Shown piece by piece: positions 1 through 5,748 of a stretch of DNA of 13,463 bases. How positions within the stretch are numbered: position 1 is the stretch's first letter; each line of letters begins with the position of its first letter. The notes under the pieces were generated by a model that made no database searches, was not told the DNA's origin, and worked only from the letters and a program-made list of their open reading frames with translations. Origin of the DNA: Bacilli bacterium (GTDB taxonomy: Bacteria; Bacillota_I; Bacilli_A; RF39; UBA660); assembly GCA_900772435.1 (NCBI GenBank), contig CAAHEM010000134.1:1-13463 (forward strand). The letters are read 5' to 3'. A program made the position numbers and the translations under genes.

Positions 1-1
1 C

Positions 2-1132
2 GGACTAGTTCCATATAAAGGAGATAACGCTGTAGAAATAGCTTTAAAACATCTAAAAGAACCACTTCCAAGCGTTAGAAAATTTAATAGTAGCATACCT
101 CAATCAATAGAAAATGTTATTATTAAAGCAACAGCAAAAAATCCAAAGAATAGATATACTGATGCAAGAGCTATGCATGAAGATTTAAAAACTGCATTAG
201 ATGAATCAAGACAAAATGAAAAAAGATATGTTTATCCATATCCAGAAAATGATTTAGAAGAAACAAAAGTTCTTGATAAAGAATTAGAAAGTTTAAAGAA
301 AGATGAACCAGCTAAGAAGAAAAAAGCAAAGAAAGCTGAAGATGATGATGACTTCTTAGATGAAAATAAAAAAGGTAATAAAACATTAATAGTTATTGCA
401 AGTATATTTACTGCATTAGTATTAACTGTAACAATAGGTATGACTATTTACTTTGAAAAAACAAAAGTTAAAAATGTAGAAATCCCAAATGTAGTTAATA
501 AAGAACCAACTGAAGCAGCTAATGAATTAACTGATTTAGGATTCGATGTAGATCCTGAATATAAATATACTCCAAGTGATACAGTTGAAAAAGGAAAAGT
601 AGTTAAGACTAGTCCTGAAATAGGTTCTAAAAGAAAAACAGGAACAAAAGTTATAATTTATATTTCTTCAGGAGCAGCAGCTTATATTGTAGAAGATTTT
701 ACTGGAAAGAATTATTTAGAAGCTAAAGGTAAAATAGAAGCACAATGTGAATGCAATGTAACAATCGAAGAAGAAATAGTAAGTGAAGATAAAAAAGTAA
801 CAGAAGATACTGTTTTAAGAACTGAACCAGCAGCTGGAGAATCAAGTAAACTAGGAAGTCAAATAAAAATATTCATTCCTAAGGTAGAATATAAATATCC
901 AAATTTCACTAGTGGCTATACACTTGAACAAATAGAAGAATTCGCGAGTAAACATGAATTAAAACTAGAATATAAATATCAAGAAAGTGCAACAGTTCCA
1001 GAGGGAACAATTATTAAACAAAGTAGGGCTGCTAAATCAGTAGTAACACCTGGAGCTACTTTAGTAATAACTATCGCAAAAGCACCAGAATCAATTACTG
1101 AAGGAGATCCTAACGACGAAACAGGGGACTAA
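2..1132 (+). CDS. prkC: PASTA-domain Ser/Thr protein kinase, C-terminal part (5' truncated by window)
   Basis: Membrane Ser/Thr kinase that senses muropeptides or lipid II through extracellular PASTA domains and phosphorylates cell-wall, division and translation targets. The frame is open from base 2, upstream of the first ATG at 173. It encodes the end of a kinase domain, including the subdomain XI-type stretch KNPKNRYTDA (about 143-172). A juxtamembrane segment rich in Lys, Asp and Glu follows, then one transmembrane helix (about 383-454). Three PASTA repeats come next (about 473-670, 675-886 and 890-1090), then an acidic tail. The catalytic loop and N-lobe lie outside the window, so activity cannot be judged. 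The stop is one base before the rsgA start. The downstream rsgA-rpe order matches the Bacillus prkC locus and supports the name. Confidence 0.93.
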   Translation, partial: GLVPYKGDNAVEIALKHLKEPLPSVRKFNSSIPQSIENVIIKATAKNPKNRYTDARAMHEDLKTALDESRQNEKRYVYPYPENDLEETKVLDKELESLKKDEPAKKKKAKKAEDDDDFLDENKKGNKTLIVIASIFTALVLTVTIGMTIYFEKTKVKNVEIPNVVNKEPTEAANELTDLGFDVDPEYKYTPSDTVEKGKVVKTSPEIGSKRKTGTKVIIYISSGAAAYIVEDFTGKNYLEAKGKIEAQCECNVTIEEEIVSEDKKVTEDTVLRTEPAAGESSKLGSQIKIFIPKVEYKYPNFTSGYTLEQIEEFASKHELKLEYKYQESATVPEGTIIKQSRAAKSVVTPGATLVITIAKAPESITEGDPNDETGD

Positions 1133-1133
1133 T

Positions 1134-1991
1134 ATGAAAGGTAAAATAATATGTATTAACAAATACATACACAGAGTTTTATTAGAAAACAATACAATAA
1201 TCGATACTAGAACTAGAGGGAAACTACGTAATCAAAAAGTTTCCCCAGTTGTAGGCGATAATGTAATAGTAGATGTAACTAATAAAACAATAGAAAAAGT
1301 TGAACCTAGAAAGAACTACCTGGAAAGACCACTTATAGCAAATATAGATAAACTTCTTATTGTTATGAGTACATCTATTCCAGTTTTTTCTGATTATTTA
1401 ATAGACAAGTTCTTGCTTATAGCTAACTATAACAATATAGAACCAATCATAATAATAACTAAAACAGATATGATAACTATGAAAGAAAAAGCTGAAGTAA
1501 GAAAGTACATGAATTACTATAGAAAACTAGGTATAAAAGTATATATTAATACAAGTATAGCTAAAATAAAAAAAGAATTTAAGAATTCAACAGTTGCTTT
1601 ATGTGGACAAACTGGTAGTGGAAAATCTTCTTTATTAAATAGAGTAGATGCTTCATTAAAATTAAAAACTGGAGAAGTTTCTTTATCTTTAGGAAGAGGT
1701 AAACATACTACAAGATTAGTAGAACTTCTAGAAGTAAATGATGGTCTTATCGCAGATACTCCTGGATTTAGTTCTCTTGAAATAAACATTCCAGCAAAAG
1801 AAATTAAAAAATATTATAGTGATTTTAGTAAACCATGCAAATATAGAACATGTACTCATGTAAAAGAAGATGGTTGTGAAATAATCAAAATGGTAGAAAA
1901 TGGTAAGATACCAAAATGGAGATATGAAAACTATTTAAAATTCATGGAGGAAACAAAATATGAAAGTAAGCGTTTCAATACTGTCAAGTAG
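1134..1991 (+). CDS. rsgA: Ribosome small subunit-dependent GTPase A
   Basis: Circularly permuted GTPase that acts in late maturation of the 30S ribosomal subunit (YloQ/CpgA/YjeQ family). The motif order is the permuted one: G4 TKTD at residues 109-112, then G1 GQTGSGKS at 158-165, the switch segment GRGKHTTR at 187-194, and G3 DTPG at 208-211. An N-terminal OB-fold-like region (about 1-65) precedes them. A zinc site of Cys235, Cys240, His242 and Cys248 follows. The 285-residue length is normal. The start lies one base after the kinase stop, so translation is probably coupled. The 3' end overlaps rpe by 32 bases. All expected catalytic and zinc residues are present. Confidence 0.96.
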   Translation: MKGKIICINKYIHRVLLENNTIIDTRTRGKLRNQKVSPVVGDNVIVDVTNKTIEKVEPRKNYLERPLIANIDKLLIVMSTSIPVFSDYLIDKFLLIANYNNIEPIIIITKTDMITMKEKAEVRKYMNYYRKLGIKVYINTSIAKIKKEFKNSTVALCGQTGSGKSSLLNRVDASLKLKTGEVSLSLGRGKHTTRLVELLEVNDGLIADTPGFSSLEINIPAKEIKKYYSDFSKPCKYRTCTHVKEDGCEIIKMVENGKIPKWRYENYLKFMEETKYESKRFNTVK

Positions 1992-2598
1992 TATAAAACC
2001 AGTAGATATTGTAAAGAAACTAGATAATACAAAAGCTGACTATATACACATCGATATAATGGATGGAAAATTTGTTGAAAATAAAACTTGGACAATAAGT
2101 GAAATAAAAAAGATAACTAGTTATTCAAAATTACCTTTAGATGTTCACTTAATGGTAGAAAATCCCTCTAAATATATAGAAGACTATGCATTATTAAACA
2201 CAAGCTATATAGCATTTCATTATGAAGCTGTTAAAGATATTGATAAAATGATTAATGAAATAAAAAACTATGGATTAAAAGTAGGAATTGCTATAAATCC
2301 TGAAACAAGTGAAGAAGTAGTATTTCCATATCTATCTAAAATAGATGAAGTATTAATAATGAGCGTACACCCAGGTAAAAGTGGACAATCATTTATAGAA
2401 AGTACACCAGACAAAATAGAGAGATTAAAAGAAGAAATATTAAGGCAAAATGTAAAAACAATTATATCTGTAGATGGTGGAATAAATGATGAGACAGGAG
2501 AACTATGCGTTCAAAAAGGAGTAGATACACTAGTATCGGCTTCTTATATTCATAAAGACATAGTAAACAATATAAATACATTAAAGAAACTAGCATAA
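1960..2598 (+). CDS. rpe: Ribulose-phosphate 3-epimerase
   Basis: Interconverts ribulose 5-phosphate and xylulose 5-phosphate in the cytosolic non-oxidative pentose phosphate pathway. The protein is a TIM barrel of 212 residues, close to the usual 215-225. Visible family motifs are HIDIMDG at 30-36 (metal ligand His30, catalytic Asp32), DVHLMV at 61-66 (His63), SVHPGKSGQ at 135-143 (phosphate and flexible loop), and SVDGGI at 170-175 (second catalytic acid Asp172). The start at 1960 sits 9 bases after a GGAGG ribosome site (1946-1950) inside the end of rsgA, making a 32-base out-of-frame overlap. The stop lies in the loop of a terminator hairpin, so this is the last gene of the kinase-rsgA-rpe unit. 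Confidence 0.97.
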   Translation: MKVSVSILSSSIKPVDIVKKLDNTKADYIHIDIMDGKFVENKTWTISEIKKITSYSKLPLDVHLMVENPSKYIEDYALLNTSYIAFHYEAVKDIDKMINEIKNYGLKVGIAINPETSEEVVFPYLSKIDEVLIMSVHPGKSGQSFIESTPDKIERLKEEILRQNVKTIISVDGGINDETGELCVQKGVDTLVSASYIHKDIVNNINTLKKLA

Positions 2599-2613
2599 GC
2601 TAGTTTTTATTTA
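2587..2613 (+). terminator. Intrinsic terminator after rpe
   Basis: An 8-bp perfect stem, AAACTAGC (2587-2594) with GCTAGTTT (2599-2606), has the rpe stop codon within its 4-base loop and runs into a T-rich tract. It closes the kinase-rsgA-rpe operon and faces the convergent terminator of the next gene. Confidence 0.8.
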
Positions 2614-2614
2614 T

Positions 2615-2644
2615 AAAAAAAATCACTCACACAAGTGAATGATT
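2615..2644 (-). terminator. Intrinsic terminator of the reverse-strand gene
   Basis: Read on the minus strand, AATCATTCAC (2644-2635), a TTGT loop (2634-2631) and GTGAGTGATT (2630-2621) form a 10-bp stem with one G-T pair. Eight T residues (2622-2615) follow. It overlaps the stop codon of the 2643-3215 gene. Confidence 0.85.
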
Positions 2645-3215
2645 AATTATTTCTAGGACTAGTAAGTTCTAATCTTCTAGAATTATTTAATATTTGATTT
2701 AAATTATTAATAACTTCTATATAATGTAATTGCATATCATCGATTCTTTTAGTTTCAACAAAACAGCTAACACTAACTTGAGTATATTTATTAGCTTCAG
2801 CTTCATCTCCATTAACATTAGCTTCAGTAGTTTTAATAATAGCCCAATTTCTTCTTTTAACTAATTCTTCTTTTCTTTTTTCATTAACAAGAAACTTTTC
2901 TTGTAAAGCACGAACTAATTCTTTAATTTCGCTTTCAGTCATTTCACTAGAAGCATTAATATAAGTTCTTCTAGTTTGATCTTGTATTCTAGCAGCATCA
3001 TTTAATTCTCTATATGCTTGCTTTTTAGTATCTTTATATGAATCTAAAGTTTCATCTAAAGAATCCATTGTTCTAACTTGACCATTACTATAAGCTATAC
3101 CTCTTTTTACAGTAGTTCTAACTATTTGTCTTTCTGTATCTACTATTAAATCTTCAAGTTCACTAACTTTAATTGATGTCATTATATATTTATCTATTGT
3201 TGGCATTAAATCCAT
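2643..3215 (-). CDS. Predicted all-helical protein of unknown function
   Basis: I do not recognise a family. The 190-residue product is highly charged and rich in Lys, Glu, Arg and Asn. It has no signal peptide and no membrane segment, and its long stretches read as amphipathic helix or coiled coil (roughly residues 15-120 and 155-180). It has one Cys and one Trp and is probably cytoplasmic. It is the only reverse-strand gene in the window. It has a near-consensus promoter 33 bases upstream, an AGGGGG ribosome site (3225-3230) 9 bases before the ATG, and a strong terminator, so it is a single-gene transcription unit. Expression signals this clean argue that it is real. The N-terminus could instead begin at Met4 or Met12, but the ribosome site favours 3215. 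Confidence 0.8.
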   Translation of the reverse strand: MDLMPTIDKYIMTSIKVSELEDLIVDTERQIVRTTVKRGIAYSNGQVRTMDSLDETLDSYKDTKKQAYRELNDAARIQDQTRRTYINASSEMTESEIKELVRALQEKFLVNEKRKEELVKRRNWAIIKTTEANVNGDEAEANKYTQVSVSCFVETKRIDDMQLHYIEVINNLNQILNNSRRLELTSPRNN

Positions 3216-3247
3216 TTTAAATTTCCCCCTTTTTCATGACGATGCAT

Positions 3248-3276
3248 ATTATAACACATTTAAATCTATTTGTCAC
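3248..3276 (-). promoter_or_regulatory. Sigma-A-type promoter for the 2643-3215 gene
   Basis: On the minus strand, GTGACA (3276-3271) and TATAAT (3253-3248) are separated by exactly 17 bases. The -35 box has 5 of 6 consensus bases and the -10 box is perfect. It points away from the first pilin gene, so the 3216-3350 gap holds two divergent promoters. Confidence 0.85.
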
Positions 3277-3317
3277 GTTATTTTAATATGCAAGGTGTTT
3301 TAATAAAAATAAATATA

Positions 3318-3326
3318 TGATATACT
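3318..3326 (+). promoter_or_regulatory. Extended -10 promoter of pilin gene 1
   Basis: TGATATACT is a TGn plus TATACT extended -10 element with no good -35 box at 16-18 bases. The predicted start near 3333 leaves a leader of about 18 bases, with the AGGAG ribosome site at 3338-3342. The same TGn-TATAMT box at a similar distance precedes the other two pilin genes. Confidence 0.6.
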
Positions 3327-3332
3327 TTATAT

Positions 3333-3463
3333 ATAATAGGAGTTGAAGTAATGAAAAAGAAAGGTTTTACATTAGTTGAGTTATTAGCAGTTATAGCAAT
3401 TCTAGCTATACTAGTAATTATAGCGTTACCTAATATAATAAATATGTATAATAACGCTAGAAA
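3333..3463 (+). repeat. Pilin 5' cassette repeat, copy 1
   Basis: The leader, ribosome site and codons for the prepilin N-terminus are nearly identical at DNA level to 4603-4740 and, over a shorter span, 5638-5748. Blocks such as GGTTTTACATTAG are identical in all three. This copy extends through the ATAACGCTAGAAA block shared with copy 2. Confidence 0.85.
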
Positions 3464-4544
3464 GAATAGTTTCTTAACCGAAGCTAAATCTATATTTAAA
3501 GAATCAACTAATAAGTATATGAGTGAAAACTTAGGTGGAACAAATGGTTCTACACATATTTATTGTAGAAGTAATACTGATTCATTAAATCCATTAGATT
3601 TATCAGGAAGAAAGGTAAACTATTATATTAGAACTGATGGTAGTGGGAATGCTAACACTATTGTTGTGTGGGATGATACAAGATATGTAGCTAAAAAAGG
3701 AACAAAGTTAGAAGGTACAAATTTAGATGACGCATTAGACATAACTGATGAAATCAAGAATGCCACTTGTGGTAATATATTAGATAAAACTGGCATTGAG
3801 AAAAAAGTGGAATATAATTTTAGTGCATCTGATTTAATTATTGATGCTAGTGGAAAAATTGTTATCAAATTTAGTGACAGTTCAGACTTAAGCAATTTAT
3901 CTTCTGTTAAATATAGAGTGTATATACAATCAGATGATGATAGGGATTATAATACTGAAACATTATTAACAACAACAGATATTGTATCAAGTGATGCGAG
4001 CAATAAATTCAGAGCAGAAATAGATAATCCAGCAACAACAATATCTCCATGGGAATATGTATTTAGAGTAGAAGTGTACGATAGTTCTAACAATAAAGTA
4101 ATTGAAAAAAGTTATACTGAAACATATTGCTTTGTAGCCGGAACAAAAGTACTAACAGAAAATGGATATAAAAATATTGAAGATATAAAAGTTGGAGATA
4201 TGGTTTATTCATATAACTTTGATAATAATGAGTTGGAACTAAAAAAAGTTATAAAATTAATAAATAGTAAAGCTCAAGAAACATATAAAATGGATATTGG
4301 AAATCAAACAATTGAGATGAGCTTAAGACATGAGTTATATATTATTGATAAAGGATGGACAAGAGCATACGACGTAAAAGTAGGAGATAAAATGATATCT
4401 TCAAATAATGAAGTAGTAACTATAAGGAAGATTGATTTGATTACATATGATAATCCAATAAATACTTATAATTTAACTGTTGAAGGCAATAATAATTACT
4501 TTGTAACGTATTCTAAAGTACTTGTACATAATTCACCAGTATAG
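3351..4544 (+). CDS. Type IV prepilin-like protein with C-terminal intein-like Hint domain
   Basis: The secreted pilin or pseudopilin begins with a class III signal. MKKKG is the leader with cleavage expected after Gly5. FTLVE carries the Glu at mature position 5, then comes one hydrophobic helix (about 6-28). Residues 30-150 are the globular part shared with pilin 2, with Cys72 and Cys140 probably forming a disulfide. Residues 153-258 look beta-rich and Ig or fibronectin-like. Residues 260-394 are a Hint (hedgehog/intein) domain: Cys260 in CFVAGTKVLT, an SxxH block-B motif ending at His327, YNLTVEGNNNYF, and a C-terminal His393-Asn394. Only Ser-Pro-Val follows. Hint domains cleave or splice their host protein; here the host would be a pilin. 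AGGAG lies 8 bases before the ATG. The gene has its own promoter and terminator. The pilin call is firm and the Hint call nearly so; the processing outcome is unknown. Confidence 0.92.
   Translation: MKKKGFTLVELLAVIAILAILVIIALPNIINMYNNARKNSFLTEAKSIFKESTNKYMSENLGGTNGSTHIYCRSNTDSLNPLDLSGRKVNYYIRTDGSGNANTIVVWDDTRYVAKKGTKLEGTNLDDALDITDEIKNATCGNILDKTGIEKKVEYNFSASDLIIDASGKIVIKFSDSSDLSNLSSVKYRVYIQSDDDRDYNTETLLTTTDIVSSDASNKFRAEIDNPATTISPWEYVFRVEVYDSSNNKVIEKSYTETYCFVAGTKVLTENGYKNIEDIKVGDMVYSYNFDNNELELKKVIKLINSKAQETYKMDIGNQTIEMSLRHELYIIDKGWTRAYDVKVGDKMISSNNEVVTIRKIDLITYDNPINTYNLTVEGNNNYFVTYSKVLVHNSPV
4128..4532 (+). other. Hint/BIL-like autoprocessing domain within pilin 1
   Basis: The 135-residue domain spans pilin 1 residues 260-394. 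Cys260 is the candidate first nucleophile, Ser324-x-x-His327 is the block-B catalytic pair, and His393-Asn394 is the C-terminal pair, with Ser395 as the possible +1 nucleophile. There is no room for a homing endonuclease, so this is a mini-intein or bacterial-intein-like form rather than a mobile intein. CFVAGTKVLT and the short length resemble Hint domains that sit before polymorphic toxin tips, but no toxin follows. Confidence 0.85.
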
Positions 4545-4547
4545 TTT

Positions 4548-4574
4548 AAAAAAGTCTTGAAGAAGACTTTTTTT
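4548..4574 (+). terminator. Intrinsic terminator of pilin gene 1
   Basis: An 11-bp perfect stem, AAAAAAGTCTT (4548-4558) with AAGACTTTTTT (4563-4573), closes on a GAAG loop and ends in a T run. It lies 3 bases after the stop and separates pilin 1 from pilin 2. Confidence 0.9.
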
Positions 4575-4587
4575 GTATAGAAGGTTA

Positions 4588-4596
4588 TGCTATAAT
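4588..4596 (+). promoter_or_regulatory. Extended -10 promoter of pilin gene 2
   Basis: TGCTATAAT is a perfect -10 with an upstream TGn. The AGGAG ribosome site (4608-4612) starts 12 bases after it, the same spacing as for pilin 1. It lies directly downstream of the pilin 1 terminator, which implies independent transcription. Confidence 0.65.
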
Positions 4597-4602
4597 AACA
4601 AT

Positions 4603-4740
4603 ATAATAGGAGTTGAAATAATATATGAAAAATAAAAAAGGTTTTACATTAGTAGAGTTACTAGCAGTAATAGCAATTCTAGCTATACTAGTAATTATTG
4701 CATTACCTAATGTAATTAATATGTATAATAACGCTAGAAA
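4603..4740 (+). repeat. Pilin 5' cassette repeat, copy 2
   Basis: This copy closely matches 3333-3463 from ATAATAGGAGTTGAA through ATAACGCTAGAAA. A 4-base insertion just before the start codon moves the ATG further from the ribosome site than in copies 1 and 3. Confidence 0.85.
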
Positions 4741-5572
4741 ACAAGTTTTCCTAACTGAGGCACAATCAGTAGCCTCTGCATCAGAAAAGAAATTTTTATC
4801 TAATAGTATATCTGGTGCTACAAAAGAATCAATTTATTGTAAAAGCAAAACTGACGAAAAAAATCCATTAGAGATGACAGGAGCTAAAAAATATTATTAT
4901 GTTGAATTAGGTAATGATGGTAAAACAAAGAAATTAATTATTTGGGACGACCAAAAATATATTAAATATGTAGCAGATGGTTCAAAAGAAATAAGTAATC
5001 TAACAGTAGATGAGATAGTAGAAAGAGATAATAATAACTTCACGTGTGGAAATGTACTAACAGAAATAGGAGTAAAAGATGAAACAACACCACTAGATAA
5101 AAATGTAAATAATTTAAAAAACACAACTTGGGTACTAGATGATAATTACAAATTCTCTTTAACATCAGTTATTCTTGAAGATGGCACAACATCTTCTGCT
5201 AACAAATTAGTTGATTTAAGAGAAGCAAATATAAATTTTACTTCTAATGGTAGAAAATTTGTGGGAATAACATCACTATATCTACCATTTGATGAACCAG
5301 GTGTAAGTCTTGAAATATCATGTTTTGGATTTAAAGTATCTTTTTCAAATACATTTAATAAAATAGACTTTCCATTCGGAGAAAAATTAGAAAGTAAAAA
5401 TGGTGTTATAATGTATGGTATATCAGAAAGTGAAGGCGTATATGTACCATATTATCAAAAGAATGGATGGTATAATGATAATTATAAAACTATAGAAATA
5501 ACAGGTGGAACTGATACTACAAAAACTGAAGTAATAAATTGGTTTAAGAAACATGGAACAAGAATTAAATAG
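4625..5572 (+). CDS. Type IV prepilin-like protein with phage/surface-protein-like C-terminal module
   Basis: This is a second pilin paralogue. MKNKKG is the short class III leader (cleavage expected after Gly6), with FTLVE and a hydrophobic helix almost identical to pilin 1. The shared globular region (about 30-150) keeps the Cys72-Cys141 pair, the NPLEMTG stretch that corresponds to NPLDLSG in pilin 1, and IIWDDQKYI. Residues 164-315 are unlike the other pilins. They contain NTTWVLDDN, NFTSNGRKFVGI and GWYNDNYKTIEITGGTD, then TEVINWFKKHGT. That TW-SNG-GW-YKTI-GGTD pattern is one I associate with C-termini of gut Bacillota phage and surface proteins of unknown function. The ribosome site AGGAG is 12 bases from the ATG, longer than in its paralogues. 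Its role is probably a minor or tip pilin presenting this module. Confidence 0.9.
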   Translation: MKNKKGFTLVELLAVIAILAILVIIALPNVINMYNNARKQVFLTEAQSVASASEKKFLSNSISGATKESIYCKSKTDEKNPLEMTGAKKYYYVELGNDGKTKKLIIWDDQKYIKYVADGSKEISNLTVDEIVERDNNNFTCGNVLTEIGVKDETTPLDKNVNNLKNTTWVLDDNYKFSLTSVILEDGTTSSANKLVDLREANINFTSNGRKFVGITSLYLPFDEPGVSLEISCFGFKVSFSNTFNKIDFPFGEKLESKNGVIMYGISESEGVYVPYYQKNGWYNDNYKTIEITGGTDTTKTEVINWFKKHGTRIK

Positions 5573-5598
5573 ATCGATTAATTGATCTATTTTTTTTA
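5568..5598 (+). terminator. Intrinsic terminator of pilin gene 2
   Basis: The stem AATAGATC (5568-5575) with GATCTATT (5584-5591) surrounds an 8-base AT-rich loop and ends in a run of T. The TAG stop lies inside the first arm. The stem is identical to that of the pilin 3 terminator. Confidence 0.88.
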
Positions 5599-5624
5599 TA
5601 AATAATGAAATATGTTATAAATTA

Positions 5625-5633
5625 TGATATACT
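5625..5633 (+). promoter_or_regulatory. Extended -10 promoter of pilin gene 3
   Basis: TGATATACT is identical to the pilin 1 element. AGGAG (5643-5647) begins 10 bases after it and no clear -35 box is seen. It lies just after the pilin 2 terminator. Confidence 0.6.
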
Positions 5634-5637
5634 TTAG

Positions 5638-5748
5638 ATAATAGGAGCTGAAGTAATGAGAAAGAAGGGTTTTACATTAGTTGAGTTATTAGCAGTAATA
5701 GCAATCCTAGCAATACTTGTAATAATAGCTTTACCTAATGTAATGAAT
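5638..5748 (+). repeat. Pilin 5' cassette repeat, copy 3
   Basis: The leader ATAATAGGAGCTGAAGTAATG and the N-terminal codons resemble copies 1 and 2 up to TTACCTAATGTAATGAAT. Similarity then stops abruptly and the remainder of the gene is unrelated. Confidence 0.8.

Noticed and set aside
1517..1789. Reverse-strand open frame inside rsgA
   Set aside because: It is antisense to the conserved GTPase motifs, has no supporting signals, and rsgA is intact over the same bases.
4128..4541. Hint domain as a mobile intein with homing endonuclease
   Set aside because: The domain is only 135 residues with no endonuclease insert, and it lies at the C-terminus with a 3-residue tail rather than in the conserved active site of an essential enzyme.
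4533..4624. A polymorphic toxin tip or frameshifted extension after the Hint domain
   Set aside because: After Ser-Pro-Val comes a stop, then at once a clean terminator and the next promoter. No frame continues into a toxin-like sequence.
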